Shown here piece after piece: positions 1-8,690 of a stretch of DNA of 64,000 nucleotides. Position 1 is the stretch's first letter, and each line of letters starts with the position of its first letter. The translations under genes were made by a program, and so were the position numbers. The notes under the pieces were generated by a model, which saw only the letters and a program-made list of their open reading frames with translations, had not been told where the DNA came from and did no database searches. This stretch comes from Clostridium sp. LS (lineage in GTDB: Bacteria; Bacillota; Clostridia; Clostridiales; Clostridiaceae), in the NCBI RefSeq assembly GCF_002760435.1, contig NZ_AUUU01000003.1, forward strand, positions 1-64,000. Direction: 5' to 3'.

Positions 1-54
1 TTAAATTGCATGCGCAATTTAACTAAGTTCGAGAAACCAAATACAAGATTTGGA
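1..54 (+). repeat. Two-hairpin repeat, copy A
   Basis: Positions 1-9 pair with 14-22 and CCAAAT (37-42) pairs with ATTTGG (48-53), joined by a linker containing CTAAGTTCGA. The same 54-nt layout recurs at 53926-53979, with 41 of 54 positions identical and the stem differences compensatory. A T-rich run follows the second hairpin (about 58-68), so this copy may also end transcription of a gene left of the window. Its upstream context is cut off, so its host gene is unknown. Confidence 0.6.
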
Positions 55-198
55 CTTGTTTTTTATTTTCATGTGCCTTAATAAAAAATTAGTATAAAAA
101 TAATTAAAAAGTAAGAAATTTATAATTCTCTTTATATCTATGAGTATAATAATTGTTGTATAATTTTAATATAAGAGATAAGAAGAGAGGTGAGAAAT

Positions 199-1050
199 TT
201 GCAAGAACTTTTATCTATGTTAGAAAAAAGCTTTTCTAATATGTCATTATGGTCTGTATTAGATATATTAGTGGTATCTTATATATTCTATAAAGGATAC
301 ATGTTAATAAAGGAAACAAGAGCGGAACAGTTATTAAAAGGGATAGTATTAATTATAGCTCTAATTCCAATTAGTTATTTATTAAAATTAGATATGTTGT
401 ATTTTATATTAAATAAAACATTAACTATCGGGGTATTATCTGTTATTATAATTTTTCAACCAGAAATTAGAAGAGCTTTAGAACACTTGGGAAGAAGTGC
501 TTTTGATGATAAGCATTATTTTTACAATAAGGAAGACTTAAATACAATGATTAACGAGGTTGCAGTAGCAGTACAAAATCTATCTGAAAGCAAAACGGGT
601 GCATTAATTGTTATAGAACAAAGAACAGGTCTTAACGAATTAATTGGTGCGGGAACGTTATTAGATGCAAATGTAACCTCAAACCTTTTAGAAAATATAT
701 TTGTAGTGAATACTCCGCTTCATGATGGAGCAACCATAATAAGAAATAATAGAATCTTAGCATCAGGGTGTGTTTTACCGTTAACCGGAAACAATACCAT
801 TAATAAAAAATTAGGAACTAGGCATAGGGCTGCGCTGGGGTTATCAGAAGTATCTGATGCAGTAATAATAATTGTTTCAGAAGAAACAGGTGTAGTGTCA
901 TTAGCGATAAATGGACGAATAACAAGAGGGTATGATAAAGAAAGATTAAAAACTGTAATATCTAAAATAATAGAAAATAGATATGAGAAAAAAGTAAAAA
1001 CTGCTGGGGAGAAGGTGAGGTCATGGATAAAAGTGAAAACGGAACGTTAA
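199..1050 (+). CDS. cdaA: Diadenylate cyclase CdaA
   Basis: This membrane enzyme condenses two ATP into cyclic di-AMP, a second messenger for potassium and cell-wall homeostasis in Firmicutes. Counting from an upstream in-frame GTG at 190, three hydrophobic segments occupy about residues 20-90, followed by a DisA_N catalytic domain with the DGA motif (about 179-181) and RHR motif (about 211-213). TTG at 199 is preferred because GAGAGGTGA sits 5 nt upstream of it; GTG 190 has no good ribosome site. The end overlaps cdaR by 28 nt, the usual cdaA-cdaR pairing. The third gene of the classic cluster, glmM, lies 9 kb downstream. Identity is secure; the start is less so. Confidence 0.95.
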   Translation: MQELLSMLEKSFSNMSLWSVLDILVVSYIFYKGYMLIKETRAEQLLKGIVLIIALIPISYLLKLDMLYFILNKTLTIGVLSVIIIFQPEIRRALEHLGRSAFDDKHYFYNKEDLNTMINEVAVAVQNLSESKTGALIVIEQRTGLNELIGAGTLLDANVTSNLLENIFVVNTPLHDGATIIRNNRILASGCVLPLTGNNTINKKLGTRHRAALGLSEVSDAVIIIVSEETGVVSLAINGRITRGYDKERLKTVISKIIENRYEKKVKTAGEKVRSWIKVKTER

Positions 1051-2243
1051 TTGTGAAAATTATTTGTTTATTGTTATCCTTTGGCTTGTGGCTGTATATC
1101 TCAAATGTTGAAAATCCTTCAAGAACTTATGATCTCAAAAATATTCCAGTAGAATTAATTAATGAAAATTCTGTAACTGATGCAAAATTTGCAATAGTGA
1201 ATAAGCAGCAGTTTACGGTTGATTTAAAATTAGAGGGACCATCAAGTGAAGTGCTGAAGGTTAAAAAGGAAGACTTTAAAATTGTAGCTGATATGTCGGC
1301 TTATGCGCTGAAAAGTGGGGAAAATACCATACCAGTTCAAATTGTAAGTTATCCAGATAATGTTAATATTAAAAATAATGGTTTTCTAGGAATAAAGGTT
1401 AGTTTAGAAGAACTAACTCAGAAACAATTTACTATAAAGTCTAAGGTAAAGGTGAATTATAAAGAAAATATTTATGAGAAGCAGCAAACAATAAATCCAC
1501 AAACGGTAACAGTAACAGGAGGTAAAAGTTCAATAGAAAGAATTAGTGATGCAATAATAACTGGAGAAGAAAAAGATGTAGATAAAAATAGGGAAAGTGA
1601 TTATAGCATAAAACTTGTGGATTCACTTGGAAATGAAATTACTAATGTTGAACCTGATAATAAAACAGCTAAATTATCAATTGCAGTAACAAATGGGAAA
1701 GTAGTACCTATTAATTTAAAGACTACAGGAGCGGTGCCACAGGGATTTATTTTGGATGGCTATGATTTAAGTAAAAATAATGTAAATATATTAGGTGATA
1801 GTCAGAATTTAGATAAGATACAATCAATAGACACTGAACCGGTGGACATGTCATCGTTGAAATCTGATAGTGAAATGAATGTTAAGCTTATTTTGCCTGA
1901 AGGAATCTCGGTTCAAGATGGAGAGGGCATTATTGATGTTAAATTTAGAATAAAAAAGGAAGAAAGTGCAACTAAAAATTTAGTTTGTAATATTCAATAT
2001 AGCAACTTAAACGAGGCATTTTCTTTAGATAATCCGAATTTGACAGCGAACGTAACATTAACTGGAACTCAGGCGGATTTAGATAAGATAACTCCTCAAA
2101 ATGTAAGTGTTGTACTAGATTTGTCTAGTGTAAAAGCGGAAGGGACTTTTGAGTATACACCTAAAGCGACTCTTACCGGTGCAGGAAATGTATTAATATC
2201 AGATGTCGGAAGTGTAAGTATAGTAGTTAAAAAGAAAACCTAG
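1023..2243 (+). CDS. cdaR: YbbR-domain protein CdaR, regulator of CdaA
   Basis: CdaR is a membrane-anchored extracytoplasmic protein that binds and modulates CdaA in Bacillus and Listeria. The 406-residue product has one N-terminal hydrophobic segment (about 9-26) and then successive YbbR-type beta-rich repeats to the C terminus, each with the recurrent pattern of an IPV-like strand followed by a VTVTG-like segment. ATG 1023 lies inside the end of cdaA behind GAAGGTGAGG, implying translational coupling. A strong terminator hairpin follows, so cdaA-cdaR is probably a two-gene unit. Function is inferred from family and neighbour. Confidence 0.93.
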   Translation: MDKSENGTLIVKIICLLLSFGLWLYISNVENPSRTYDLKNIPVELINENSVTDAKFAIVNKQQFTVDLKLEGPSSEVLKVKKEDFKIVADMSAYALKSGENTIPVQIVSYPDNVNIKNNGFLGIKVSLEELTQKQFTIKSKVKVNYKENIYEKQQTINPQTVTVTGGKSSIERISDAIITGEEKDVDKNRESDYSIKLVDSLGNEITNVEPDNKTAKLSIAVTNGKVVPINLKTTGAVPQGFILDGYDLSKNNVNILGDSQNLDKIQSIDTEPVDMSSLKSDSEMNVKLILPEGISVQDGEGIIDVKFRIKKEESATKNLVCNIQYSNLNEAFSLDNPNLTANVTLTGTQADLDKITPQNVSVVLDLSSVKAEGTFEYTPKATLTGAGNVLISDVGSVSIVVKKKT

Positions 2244-2250
2244 TAAAAGG

Positions 2251-2288
2251 CCACAGTATTATTCAAATTATTAATACTGTGGTTTTTT
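2251..2288 (+). terminator. Rho-independent terminator after cdaR
   Basis: An 11-bp stem (CCACAGTATTA with TAATACTGTGG), a short loop and a run of T residues immediately downstream of the cdaR stop. Confidence 0.85.
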
Positions 2289-2415
2289 ATGATATAATTT
2301 CATTAACTTAGTTTGAATTAATACTAGATAGGATATAATACATTTTGTATGATTTTAAGATTAAGGTTTAAAGCAGGAAAGACGATTTTATTTGAAAGGA
2401 TATGGTGAAAAAACT

Positions 2416-4023
2416 GTGGCTATAAGAATAAATAACATAAATTTAGGTTTAGATGATGACATAAGCAGTTTGGAAAATAGAATATGTAAAAAGTTAAGTA
2501 TATCTAAGGAATACATAAACAAAGTAAATATAGTAAAGAGAAGTATAGATGCAAGAAAAAAGAATGATATAAAAATAAGTTATGCCGTTGATGTAATTTG
2601 TGATAAGGAAAAAAAGATATTATCTAGAATACATGATAAAGATATAAAGCTTGAAGAAATAAAAAAAATTGAATCTGTAAAGCAAGGTACAGAAGAACTA
2701 AAATCCCGGCCTGTAGTAATCGGATTTGGTCCGGCAGGAATTTTTGCTGCATTAACTTTAGCGAGGTATGGTTATAAACCAATAGTATATGAGCGTGGAG
2801 AGGATGTGGATCAAAGAACAGCAACCGTAGAAAAGTTTTGGAAAACTGGAGAACTTAATCTTGAATCAAATGTTCAATTTGGAGAAGGAGGAGCTGGTAC
2901 ATTTTCTGATGGCAAATTAACTACACGAATTAAAGATCATAGATGTGCATTTGTGCTGGATGAACTAATAAAGGCAGGGGCGCCGGCAGAAATAAAATAT
3001 GAAAGTAAAGCTCATGTAGGAACAGATCTTTTAAAGAATGTAGTTAAGAATATAAGAGAAGAAATCAAGAGTCTTGGTGGAGAAGTTTCCTTTAACTCCA
3101 AGTTAGAGAAAATATCATATAGGGACGGAAAATTAAAAAGTATTATTGTAAATGGTAAGGAAATATTATGTACGGCTTTAGTGCTTGCCATAGGTCATAG
3201 TTCGAGAGATACCTATGAAATGCTTCATAAAGAACAGGTTTCTATGGATGCAAAAGCTTTTGCTATAGGAGTAAGAATTGAACATCCGCAAGAATTGATA
3301 AATATTAGTCAATACGGTGAAAGTCATAAACATCCGAAATTACAAGCAGCAGATTATAGATTAACTTATCAAAGTGAAAAATTAAAAAGAGGAATATATT
3401 CATTTTGTATGTGTCCTGGAGGCGTAGTAGTTGCCGCAGCATCGGAAGAGGGCAGGCTTGTATCAAATGGTATGAGCTATCATGCAAGAGATTTAGAAAA
3501 TGCTAATTCAGCTTTAGTGGTAACTGTCTCCCCAGAAGATTTTGAAGGGAATTCTCCGCTATGCGGTATGGAGTTTCAAAGACATTATGAAAGTCTTGCA
3601 TTTAAGTTAGGTGGAGGTAATTATAAAGCACCAATTCAACTTGTTGGAGATTTTATGAAAGATAGAGCATCTACTAAATTGGGGAAAGTTATACCAAGTT
3701 ATACCGCAGGATATGAATTCAAGGAATTAAAGGAATGCTTACCTAGTTATGTTGTAGAAGCACTTAAAGAAGGAATTTTGAATTTTGATAAAAAAATAAA
3801 GGGATACGCTAGAGAGGATGCAGTTTTAACGGGAATTGAAACAAGAACTTCAGCTCCAGTTAGAATTAATAGAAATTCTACTCTTGAAAGCATAAATGTT
3901 TGTGGACTCTACCCAACAGGAGAAGGTGCTGGATTTGCAGGGGGTATAATATCAGCAGCAGTTGATGGGATAAGGGTTGCTGAGCATATAATTGAAAAGT
4001 TTGATTTACCCCAGAATACGTAA
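2416..4023 (+). CDS. NAD(P)/FAD-dependent oxidoreductase (COG2509-like)
   Basis: A flavoprotein dehydrogenase of unknown substrate. An N-terminal region of about 100 residues precedes a Rossmann dinucleotide-binding motif GFGPAG (about residues 103-108), followed by an FGEGGAGTFSDGKL segment and a C-terminal GLYPTGEGAGFAGGI motif that closes the FAD site, as in the COG2509 family. GTG 2416 is chosen because GGTGA lies 7 nt upstream and the resulting start, MAIRIN, suits the family; an in-frame TTG at 2392 would add 8 residues. It stands alone between the cdaR terminator and the ptb promoter. This family is often called an uncharacterised FAD-dependent dehydrogenase, and no pathway can be assigned from the context. 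Confidence 0.85.
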   Translation: MAIRINNINLGLDDDISSLENRICKKLSISKEYINKVNIVKRSIDARKKNDIKISYAVDVICDKEKKILSRIHDKDIKLEEIKKIESVKQGTEELKSRPVVIGFGPAGIFAALTLARYGYKPIVYERGEDVDQRTATVEKFWKTGELNLESNVQFGEGGAGTFSDGKLTTRIKDHRCAFVLDELIKAGAPAEIKYESKAHVGTDLLKNVVKNIREEIKSLGGEVSFNSKLEKISYRDGKLKSIIVNGKEILCTALVLAIGHSSRDTYEMLHKEQVSMDAKAFAIGVRIEHPQELINISQYGESHKHPKLQAADYRLTYQSEKLKRGIYSFCMCPGGVVVAAASEEGRLVSNGMSYHARDLENANSALVVTVSPEDFEGNSPLCGMEFQRHYESLAFKLGGGNYKAPIQLVGDFMKDRASTKLGKVIPSYTAGYEFKELKECLPSYVVEALKEGILNFDKKIKGYAREDAVLTGIETRTSAPVRINRNSTLESINVCGLYPTGEGAGFAGGIISAAVDGIRVAEHIIEKFDLPQNT

Positions 4024-4195
4024 GGGTAACAGGATAATGGGTTAAGAAAAATATTAATTATATATTAATAATGGTGCTATAGGAATTGAAAAAGATTAAA
4101 AAATAGTTAAATAATAAAAATAATATTCTGAAAATTTAACATTTCCAGTAATTTTTTGTTACAATAGAATATAGAAGGAATATCTATAAACTAGA

Positions 4196-4233
4196 TTGAC
4201 ACAAATTTAACAAATAATTAAACTAATTATAAT
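4196..4233 (+). promoter_or_regulatory. Candidate Rex operator and promoter of ptb-buk
   Basis: TTGACACAAATTTAACAA (4196-4213) matches the clostridial Rex consensus TTGTTAA-N4-TTAACAA at 11 of 14 fixed positions, with a perfect right half. It overlaps a candidate -35 (TTTAAC, 4206-4211) placed 16 bp from a perfect TATAAT (4228-4233). Such overlap suits repression at low NADH. The Rex assignment is inferred from the motif. Confidence 0.5.
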
Positions 4234-4270
4234 ATAAGTTAAAAATTATTAAGGTAAGAGGTGTAAAAAG

Positions 4271-5179
4271 ATGAGTAAAAACTTCGATGATTTATTATCA
4301 AGACTAAAGGAAGTTCCAACAAAGAAAGTGGCAGTAGCAGTAGCGCAAGATGAACCTGTGTTAGAGGCTATAAAGGAAGCTACAGAAAAAAATATTGCTC
4401 AAGCAATATTAGTTGGAGATAAACAACAAATACATGAAATAGCAAAAAAGATAGACTTAGATTTATCAGATTATGAAATAATGGATATCAAAGATCCAAA
4501 GAAGGCTACTTTAGAAGCTGTAAAATTAGTTTCAAGCGGTCATGCTGATATGCTAATGAAAGGATTAGTAGATACTGCTACATTTTTAAGAAGTGTATTA
4601 AATAAAGAAGTTGGATTAAGAACAGGAAAATTAATGTCACATGTTGCAGTTTTTGATATAGAAGGCTGGGATAAGTTATTATTTTTAACTGATGCAGCAT
4701 TTAATACATACCCTGAATTTAAGGATAAAGTTGGGATGATAAATAACGCAGTAGTAGTTGCACATGCATGTGGAATAGAAGTTCCTAAGGTAGCACCTAT
4801 ATGTCCGGTTGAAGTTGTAAATGCTAGTATGCAATCAACAGTTGATGCTGCATTATTAGCTAAAATGAGTGATAGAGGACAAATTAAAGGTTGTATCGTA
4901 GATGGACCTTTCGCATTAGATAATGCAATATCAGAAGAAGCTGCTCATCATAAAGGCGTTACAGGTCCTGTTGCCGGTAAAGCAGATATATTATTATTAC
5001 CAAATATTGAAGCAGCTAATGTAATGTATAAAACATTAACATATTTCTCAAAGTCAAGAAATGGTGGACTTTTAGTAGGTACATCAGCACCAGTAATTTT
5101 AACTTCAAGAGCTGATTCATTTGAAACAAAAGTTAATTCAATAGCTTTAGCAGCATTAGTTGCAGCAAAAAATAAGTAA
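4271..5179 (+). CDS. ptb: Phosphate butyryltransferase
   Basis: This cytoplasmic enzyme converts butyryl-CoA and phosphate to butyryl phosphate, the first step of the ATP-yielding branch to butyrate. The 302-residue product is full length for the family and consists of one PTA/PTB phosphotransacylase domain; a KGLVDTATFLRSVL segment and an LTDAAFNTYP segment are typical of Ptb. AGAGGTG precedes ATG 4271. butyrate kinase follows 139 nt downstream, the usual solventogenic-clostridial ptb-buk order, and the spacer holds an imperfect hairpin. A Rex-like site upstream suggests redox control. Confidence 0.97.
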   Translation: MSKNFDDLLSRLKEVPTKKVAVAVAQDEPVLEAIKEATEKNIAQAILVGDKQQIHEIAKKIDLDLSDYEIMDIKDPKKATLEAVKLVSSGHADMLMKGLVDTATFLRSVLNKEVGLRTGKLMSHVAVFDIEGWDKLLFLTDAAFNTYPEFKDKVGMINNAVVVAHACGIEVPKVAPICPVEVVNASMQSTVDAALLAKMSDRGQIKGCIVDGPFALDNAISEEAAHHKGVTGPVAGKADILLLPNIEAANVMYKTLTYFSKSRNGGLLVGTSAPVILTSRADSFETKVNSIALAALVAAKNK

Positions 5180-5198
5180 TAAGTAAACATATAATTAT

Positions 5199-5280
5199 CA
5201 ATGCATAATTATGGGAAAATTTATATAGAATTTATTAAATATTTTAAATTCTGTAGGATTTTTCCCTGATTTGTGCATTG
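5199..5280. repeat. Long imperfect intercistronic hairpin, ptb-buk
   Basis: Arms at 5199-5219 and 5260-5280 pair over CAATGCA and GGGAAAA blocks, with mismatches between; an inner AGAATTTA/TAAATTCT-like pairing extends the fold. The arms resemble the intergenic hairpin at 18021-18110 upstream of ilvB. It may set ptb/buk ratios through mRNA processing, or may simply be a dispersed palindromic repeat. Confidence 0.5.
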
Positions 5281-5318
5281 TGAATTTTTATCATGCATAA
5301 GTTTAAGGGGGATTCGGA

Positions 5319-6386
5319 ATGTCATATAAGCTATTAATAATAAATCCAGGTTCAACATCAACTAAAATTGGTGTTTATGAAGATGAAAAAGAACTATTTG
5401 AAGAAACATTAAGACACACAAATGAAGAAATAAAGAGATATGATACAATATATGACCAATTTGGATTTAGAAAAGAGGTAATATTAAATGTTCTAAAAGA
5501 AAAGAACTTTGATATAACTACTTTAAGTGCCGTTGTTGGAAGAGGTGGAATGCTTAAACCTGTTGAAGGTGGAACATACGCAGTAAATGATGCAATGGTT
5601 GAAGATTTAAAAGTTGGAGTTCAAGGGCCACATGCTTCTAACCTTGGTGGAATAATTGCGAAATCAATTGGGGATGAATTAAATATTCCTTCATTTATAG
5701 TAGATCCAGTTGTTACAGATGAATTAGCAGATGTAGCTAGATTATCAGGAGTACCAGAACTTCCAAGAAAGAGTAAATTCCATGCTTTAAATCAAAAAGC
5801 AGTAGCTAAAAGATATGGTAAAGAAAGTGGAAAGGGATACGAAAACCTAAACCTTGTAGTTGTACATATGGGTGGTGGTGTTTCTGTTGGAGCTCATAAC
5901 CATGGAAAAGTTGTAGATGTAAACAACGCTTTAGATGGAGATGGACCATTTTCACCAGAAAGAGCTGGATCAGTTCCAATTGGTGATTTAATTAAAATGT
6001 GCTTTAGTGGAAAATATAGCGAAGCAGAAGTATATGGTAAGGTTGTAGGAAAAGGCGGATTTGTTGGATACCTAAACACAAATGATGTAAAAGGTGTTAT
6101 TGACAATATGGAAGCAGGAGATAAAGAATGCGGAGCAATATATAAAGCATTTGTTTATCAAATTGCAAAATCAATTGGGGAAATGTCAGTAGTACTAGAA
6201 GGTAAAGTAGATCAAATTATCTTTACTGGAGGAATTGCATATTCACCAACTCTTGTTCCAGACCTAAAAGCAAAAGTAGAATGGATAGCTCCAGTTACAG
6301 TTTATCCAGGAGAAGATGAATTACTTGCTTTAGCTCAAGGTGCTATTAGAGTACTTGATGGGGAAGAACAAGCTAAAGTTTATTAA
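5319..6386 (+). CDS. buk: Butyrate kinase
   Basis: Transfers the phosphoryl group of butyryl phosphate to ADP, giving butyrate and ATP. The 355-residue product belongs to the acetokinase (ASKHA) family: an N-terminal phosphate-binding motif [10 protein letters not shown] (about residues 9-18), the central [11 protein letters not shown] segment that contacts the nucleotide, and a C-terminal FTGGIAYSP adenosine-binding motif. It starts at ATG 5319 behind AAGGGGG and ends at a strong terminator, closing the ptb-buk unit. Length and motifs indicate Buk rather than acetate kinase (about 400 residues), and ptb next door supports this. Confidence 0.97.
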   Translation: MSYKLLIINPGSTSTKIGVYEDEKELFEETLRHTNEEIKRYDTIYDQFGFRKEVILNVLKEKNFDITTLSAVVGRGGMLKPVEGGTYAVNDAMVEDLKVGVQGPHASNLGGIIAKSIGDELNIPSFIVDPVVTDELADVARLSGVPELPRKSKFHALNQKAVAKRYGKESGKGYENLNLVVVHMGGGVSVGAHNHGKVVDVNNALDGDGPFSPERAGSVPIGDLIKMCFSGKYSEAEVYGKVVGKGGFVGYLNTNDVKGVIDNMEAGDKECGAIYKAFVYQIAKSIGEMSVVLEGKVDQIIFTGGIAYSPTLVPDLKAKVEWIAPVTVYPGEDELLALAQGAIRVLDGEEQAKVY

Positions 6387-6397
6387 TAAGTAAGGGT

Positions 6398-6445
6398 AAC
6401 ACTTAGAAATTATTTTTAATTATTTCTAAGTGTTATTTTTTATTT
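6398..6445 (+). terminator. Terminator after buk
   Basis: AACACTTAGAAAT pairs with ATTTCTAAGTGTT and a T-rich run follows. Confidence 0.85.
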
Positions 6446-6517
6446 AAAAATAAATGATATAATAATAAAATAATCATGATGATACTTAGTAAATAGTAAA
6501 TGTAGTTGGGGTATGTT

Positions 6518-6991
6518 ATGGATAGATTTAATTGTATTTTAAATGACGAAAGATATATGTATTATTTAAAAAGGAACAAGAAGTTTGAAAAGGGTAGAAA
6601 GTATTGTAAACATAATTTGAAACATTTTTTAGATGTAGCACGAATTGCCCAATCAATAAATTTAGAAGAAAATTTATGCTTTGAAAAAGAAATTATATAT
6701 ACGACTGCAATTTTACATGATATAGGAAAGTCTTATCAATATGAAAATGGTACGCCTCATGAAATAGCTTCATGGGAAATTGCAAAAGATATTTTAATAG
6801 ATTATGAATTTAATGAGGAAGAAGTAGAATCTATAAAACAAGGCATATTGGGACACAGGGATAAAGAAAGTGAGGGATTTTCATTACTCATATATAGAGC
6901 AGATAAGCTTTCTAGATTGTGTATTACTTGTAAATCTAAAGATAACTGTAATTGGAGCGATGAAAAGAAGAATTTGAAAATATATTATTAG
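6518..6991 (+). CDS. HD-domain metal-dependent phosphohydrolase
   Basis: A 157-residue single-domain HD protein. The metal-ligand pattern is visible: an early histidine in KHNLKHFLDV, the HD doublet in AILHDIGKS, a later H in NGTPHE and an aspartate in YRADKLSR. Near the C terminus is a four-residue-spaced cysteine pair (CITCKSKDNC) that might bind another metal. ATG 6518 is preferred over an in-frame TTG at 6506, since TTGGGG at 6506-6511 serves as ribosome site. folP follows 15 nt downstream and folB-folK after that, so it is very likely co-transcribed with folate synthesis. A phosphatase role on a pterin or nucleotide is possible but is inference. Confidence 0.8.
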   Translation: MDRFNCILNDERYMYYLKRNKKFEKGRKYCKHNLKHFLDVARIAQSINLEENLCFEKEIIYTTAILHDIGKSYQYENGTPHEIASWEIAKDILIDYEFNEEEVESIKQGILGHRDKESEGFSLLIYRADKLSRLCITCKSKDNCNWSDEKKNLKIYY

Positions 6992-7006
6992 GAGGCTTTA
7001 AATCAG

Positions 7007-7816
7007 ATGAAAATAGGAAATGCTGAATTTAGAATTGGAGAAAAAACATATATTATGGGGATACTAAATTTCACCCCTGATTCTTTTTCAGATGGAGGAA
7101 AATTTAATAATATAGATATTGCAATGCAGCATGTAAGAAAAATGATAAATGATGGAGCAGATATAATAGATGTAGGCGGGGAATCTACAAGACCAGGCTA
7201 CACAATAGTAAGTGATGAAGAGGAGATTAGCCGAGTTGTACCAATAATAAAGGCTATAAAGGAAAATTTCAATATCCCAGTATCTATAGATACTTATAAG
7301 GCAAGAGTAGCTGAAAAAGCAATAGAAGCTGGAGCAGATCTTATTAATGATATATGGGGCTTTAAAAAGGAAAAAGATATAGCAAAGGTTGCCGCAAAAT
7401 ATTGCGTACCTTGCTGTTTAATGCATAATAGAGATAATACAGCTTATAAAAATTTAATTGAAGAGATATTAGAAGACTTAAAAGAAAGCATAAAAATTGC
7501 TAAGGATGCTGGAGTTAAGGATGAGAATATAATATTAGATCCAGGTATAGGGTTTGGAAAGACTTATGAGCAGAATCTGGAGACTATGAATAATCTAGAA
7601 AAGCTTAAAGAGTTAGGCTATCCTATACTACTAGGAACCTCTAGAAAATCTATGATAGGATTAACTTTAGATTTACCTGTAGAAGAAAGAGTAGAGGGAA
7701 CAGTAGCTACTACAGTTATAGGTATAATGAAAGATGCCTGCGATTTTGTAAGAGTTCATGATGTGCTCGAAAATTCACGAGCTGCAAAAATGACTGATGC
7801 AATTGTAAGAAGATAG
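7007..7816 (+). CDS. folP: Dihydropteroate synthase
   Basis: Joins p-aminobenzoate to 6-hydroxymethyl-dihydropterin diphosphate to give dihydropteroate; this is the sulfonamide target. The 269-residue TIM-barrel protein carries both signatures: GILNFTPDSFSDGG (about 18-31) and DVGGESTRPG (about 56-65). LDPGIGFGKT and the C-terminal RVHDV, which bind the diphosphate and pterin, are intact. AGGAGG precedes ATG 7007. It lies between the HD hydrolase and folB-folK, with 12 nt to the latter. No folE is in the window. Confidence 0.97.
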   Translation: MKIGNAEFRIGEKTYIMGILNFTPDSFSDGGKFNNIDIAMQHVRKMINDGADIIDVGGESTRPGYTIVSDEEEISRVVPIIKAIKENFNIPVSIDTYKARVAEKAIEAGADLINDIWGFKKEKDIAKVAAKYCVPCCLMHNRDNTAYKNLIEEILEDLKESIKIAKDAGVKDENIILDPGIGFGKTYEQNLETMNNLEKLKELGYPILLGTSRKSMIGLTLDLPVEERVEGTVATTVIGIMKDACDFVRVHDVLENSRAAKMTDAIVRR

Positions 7817-7828
7817 GATGGATGAATT

Positions 7829-8650
7829 TTGGATAAAATGTATATAAAAGACTTAGAGTTATTTGGTTTTCATGGAGTTTTTGAAGAAGAGAAAAAGTTA
7901 GGCCAAAAGTTTATATTATCCTTTGAATTAGAATTAGATTTAAAGCTGGCTGGTAAGACTGGAGACTTAACAAAATCAGTACACTATGGTGAATTATGTG
8001 AAAAAATAGAAGAAGAATTTAATAGGGAAAACTATGATCTTATAGAAACAGTAACTTTAAATTTAGCAGACTTTATTCTTAATGAATATAAGCTTATAAG
8101 TGGTGTTAAGGTATTCTTGAAAAAGCCTTGGGCGCCAATTAAAAAGCATTTAGATACTGTTGAAATAATGATTGAAAGAAGAAGGCATAAAGCATACATA
8201 GGATTAGGTTCTAATATGGGAGACAAAGAAAGATATTTAGAAAGCGCAATAAGCAAAATATCAAAAGAAAAAAACATAGATTTGAAAAAACAATCATCGT
8301 TTATAATAACAAAACCATGGGGATACTTAGAACAAGAAGATTTTGTAAATGCGGTTATTGAAGTAGAGACAACATTAGAGGCAGAAGAGCTTATGGATTT
8401 ACTTCTTAAAACTGAAGAAGAGTTAAATAGGGAAAGAACAATAAAATGGGGACCTAGAACAATTGATTTAGATATTATTATGTATGATTCAGTAATCTCT
8501 TCTGATGAAAAAGTAGTTCTTCCACATCCAAGGATGCATGAAAGGGAGTTCGTATTAAAACCATTAAATGAAATTGCACCATATCTTATGCATCCAGTAC
8601 TTAATAAGAGGATATTTACATTACTGGAAGAATTAAATCTAAATAAGTAA
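7829..8650 (+). CDS. folK: Bifunctional dihydroneopterin aldolase / HPPK (FolB-FolK fusion)
   Basis: A 273-residue fusion catalysing two consecutive steps before FolP. The N-terminal part (about 1-119) is dihydroneopterin aldolase: it opens IKDLELFGFHGVFEEEK and carries the family's conserved glutamate and lysine near its end. The C-terminal part (about 120-273) is 6-hydroxymethyl-dihydropterin pyrophosphokinase, with GLGSNMGD, the KWGPRTIDLDI motif and LPHPRMHER. TTG 7829 is chosen because AGGATGGA lies about 6 nt upstream and the MDKMYIKD start suits FolB; ATG 7838 is the alternative. The fusion is common in clostridia. It is the last gene of the folate unit. Confidence 0.95.
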   Translation: MDKMYIKDLELFGFHGVFEEEKKLGQKFILSFELELDLKLAGKTGDLTKSVHYGELCEKIEEEFNRENYDLIETVTLNLADFILNEYKLISGVKVFLKKPWAPIKKHLDTVEIMIERRRHKAYIGLGSNMGDKERYLESAISKISKEKNIDLKKQSSFIITKPWGYLEQEDFVNAVIEVETTLEAEELMDLLLKTEEELNRERTIKWGPRTIDLDIIMYDSVISSDEKVVLPHPRMHEREFVLKPLNEIAPYLMHPVLNKRIFTLLEELNLNK

Positions 8651-8690
8651 TTTAAGATATATAATAATTATTATAAGACAGGAGTAATTT

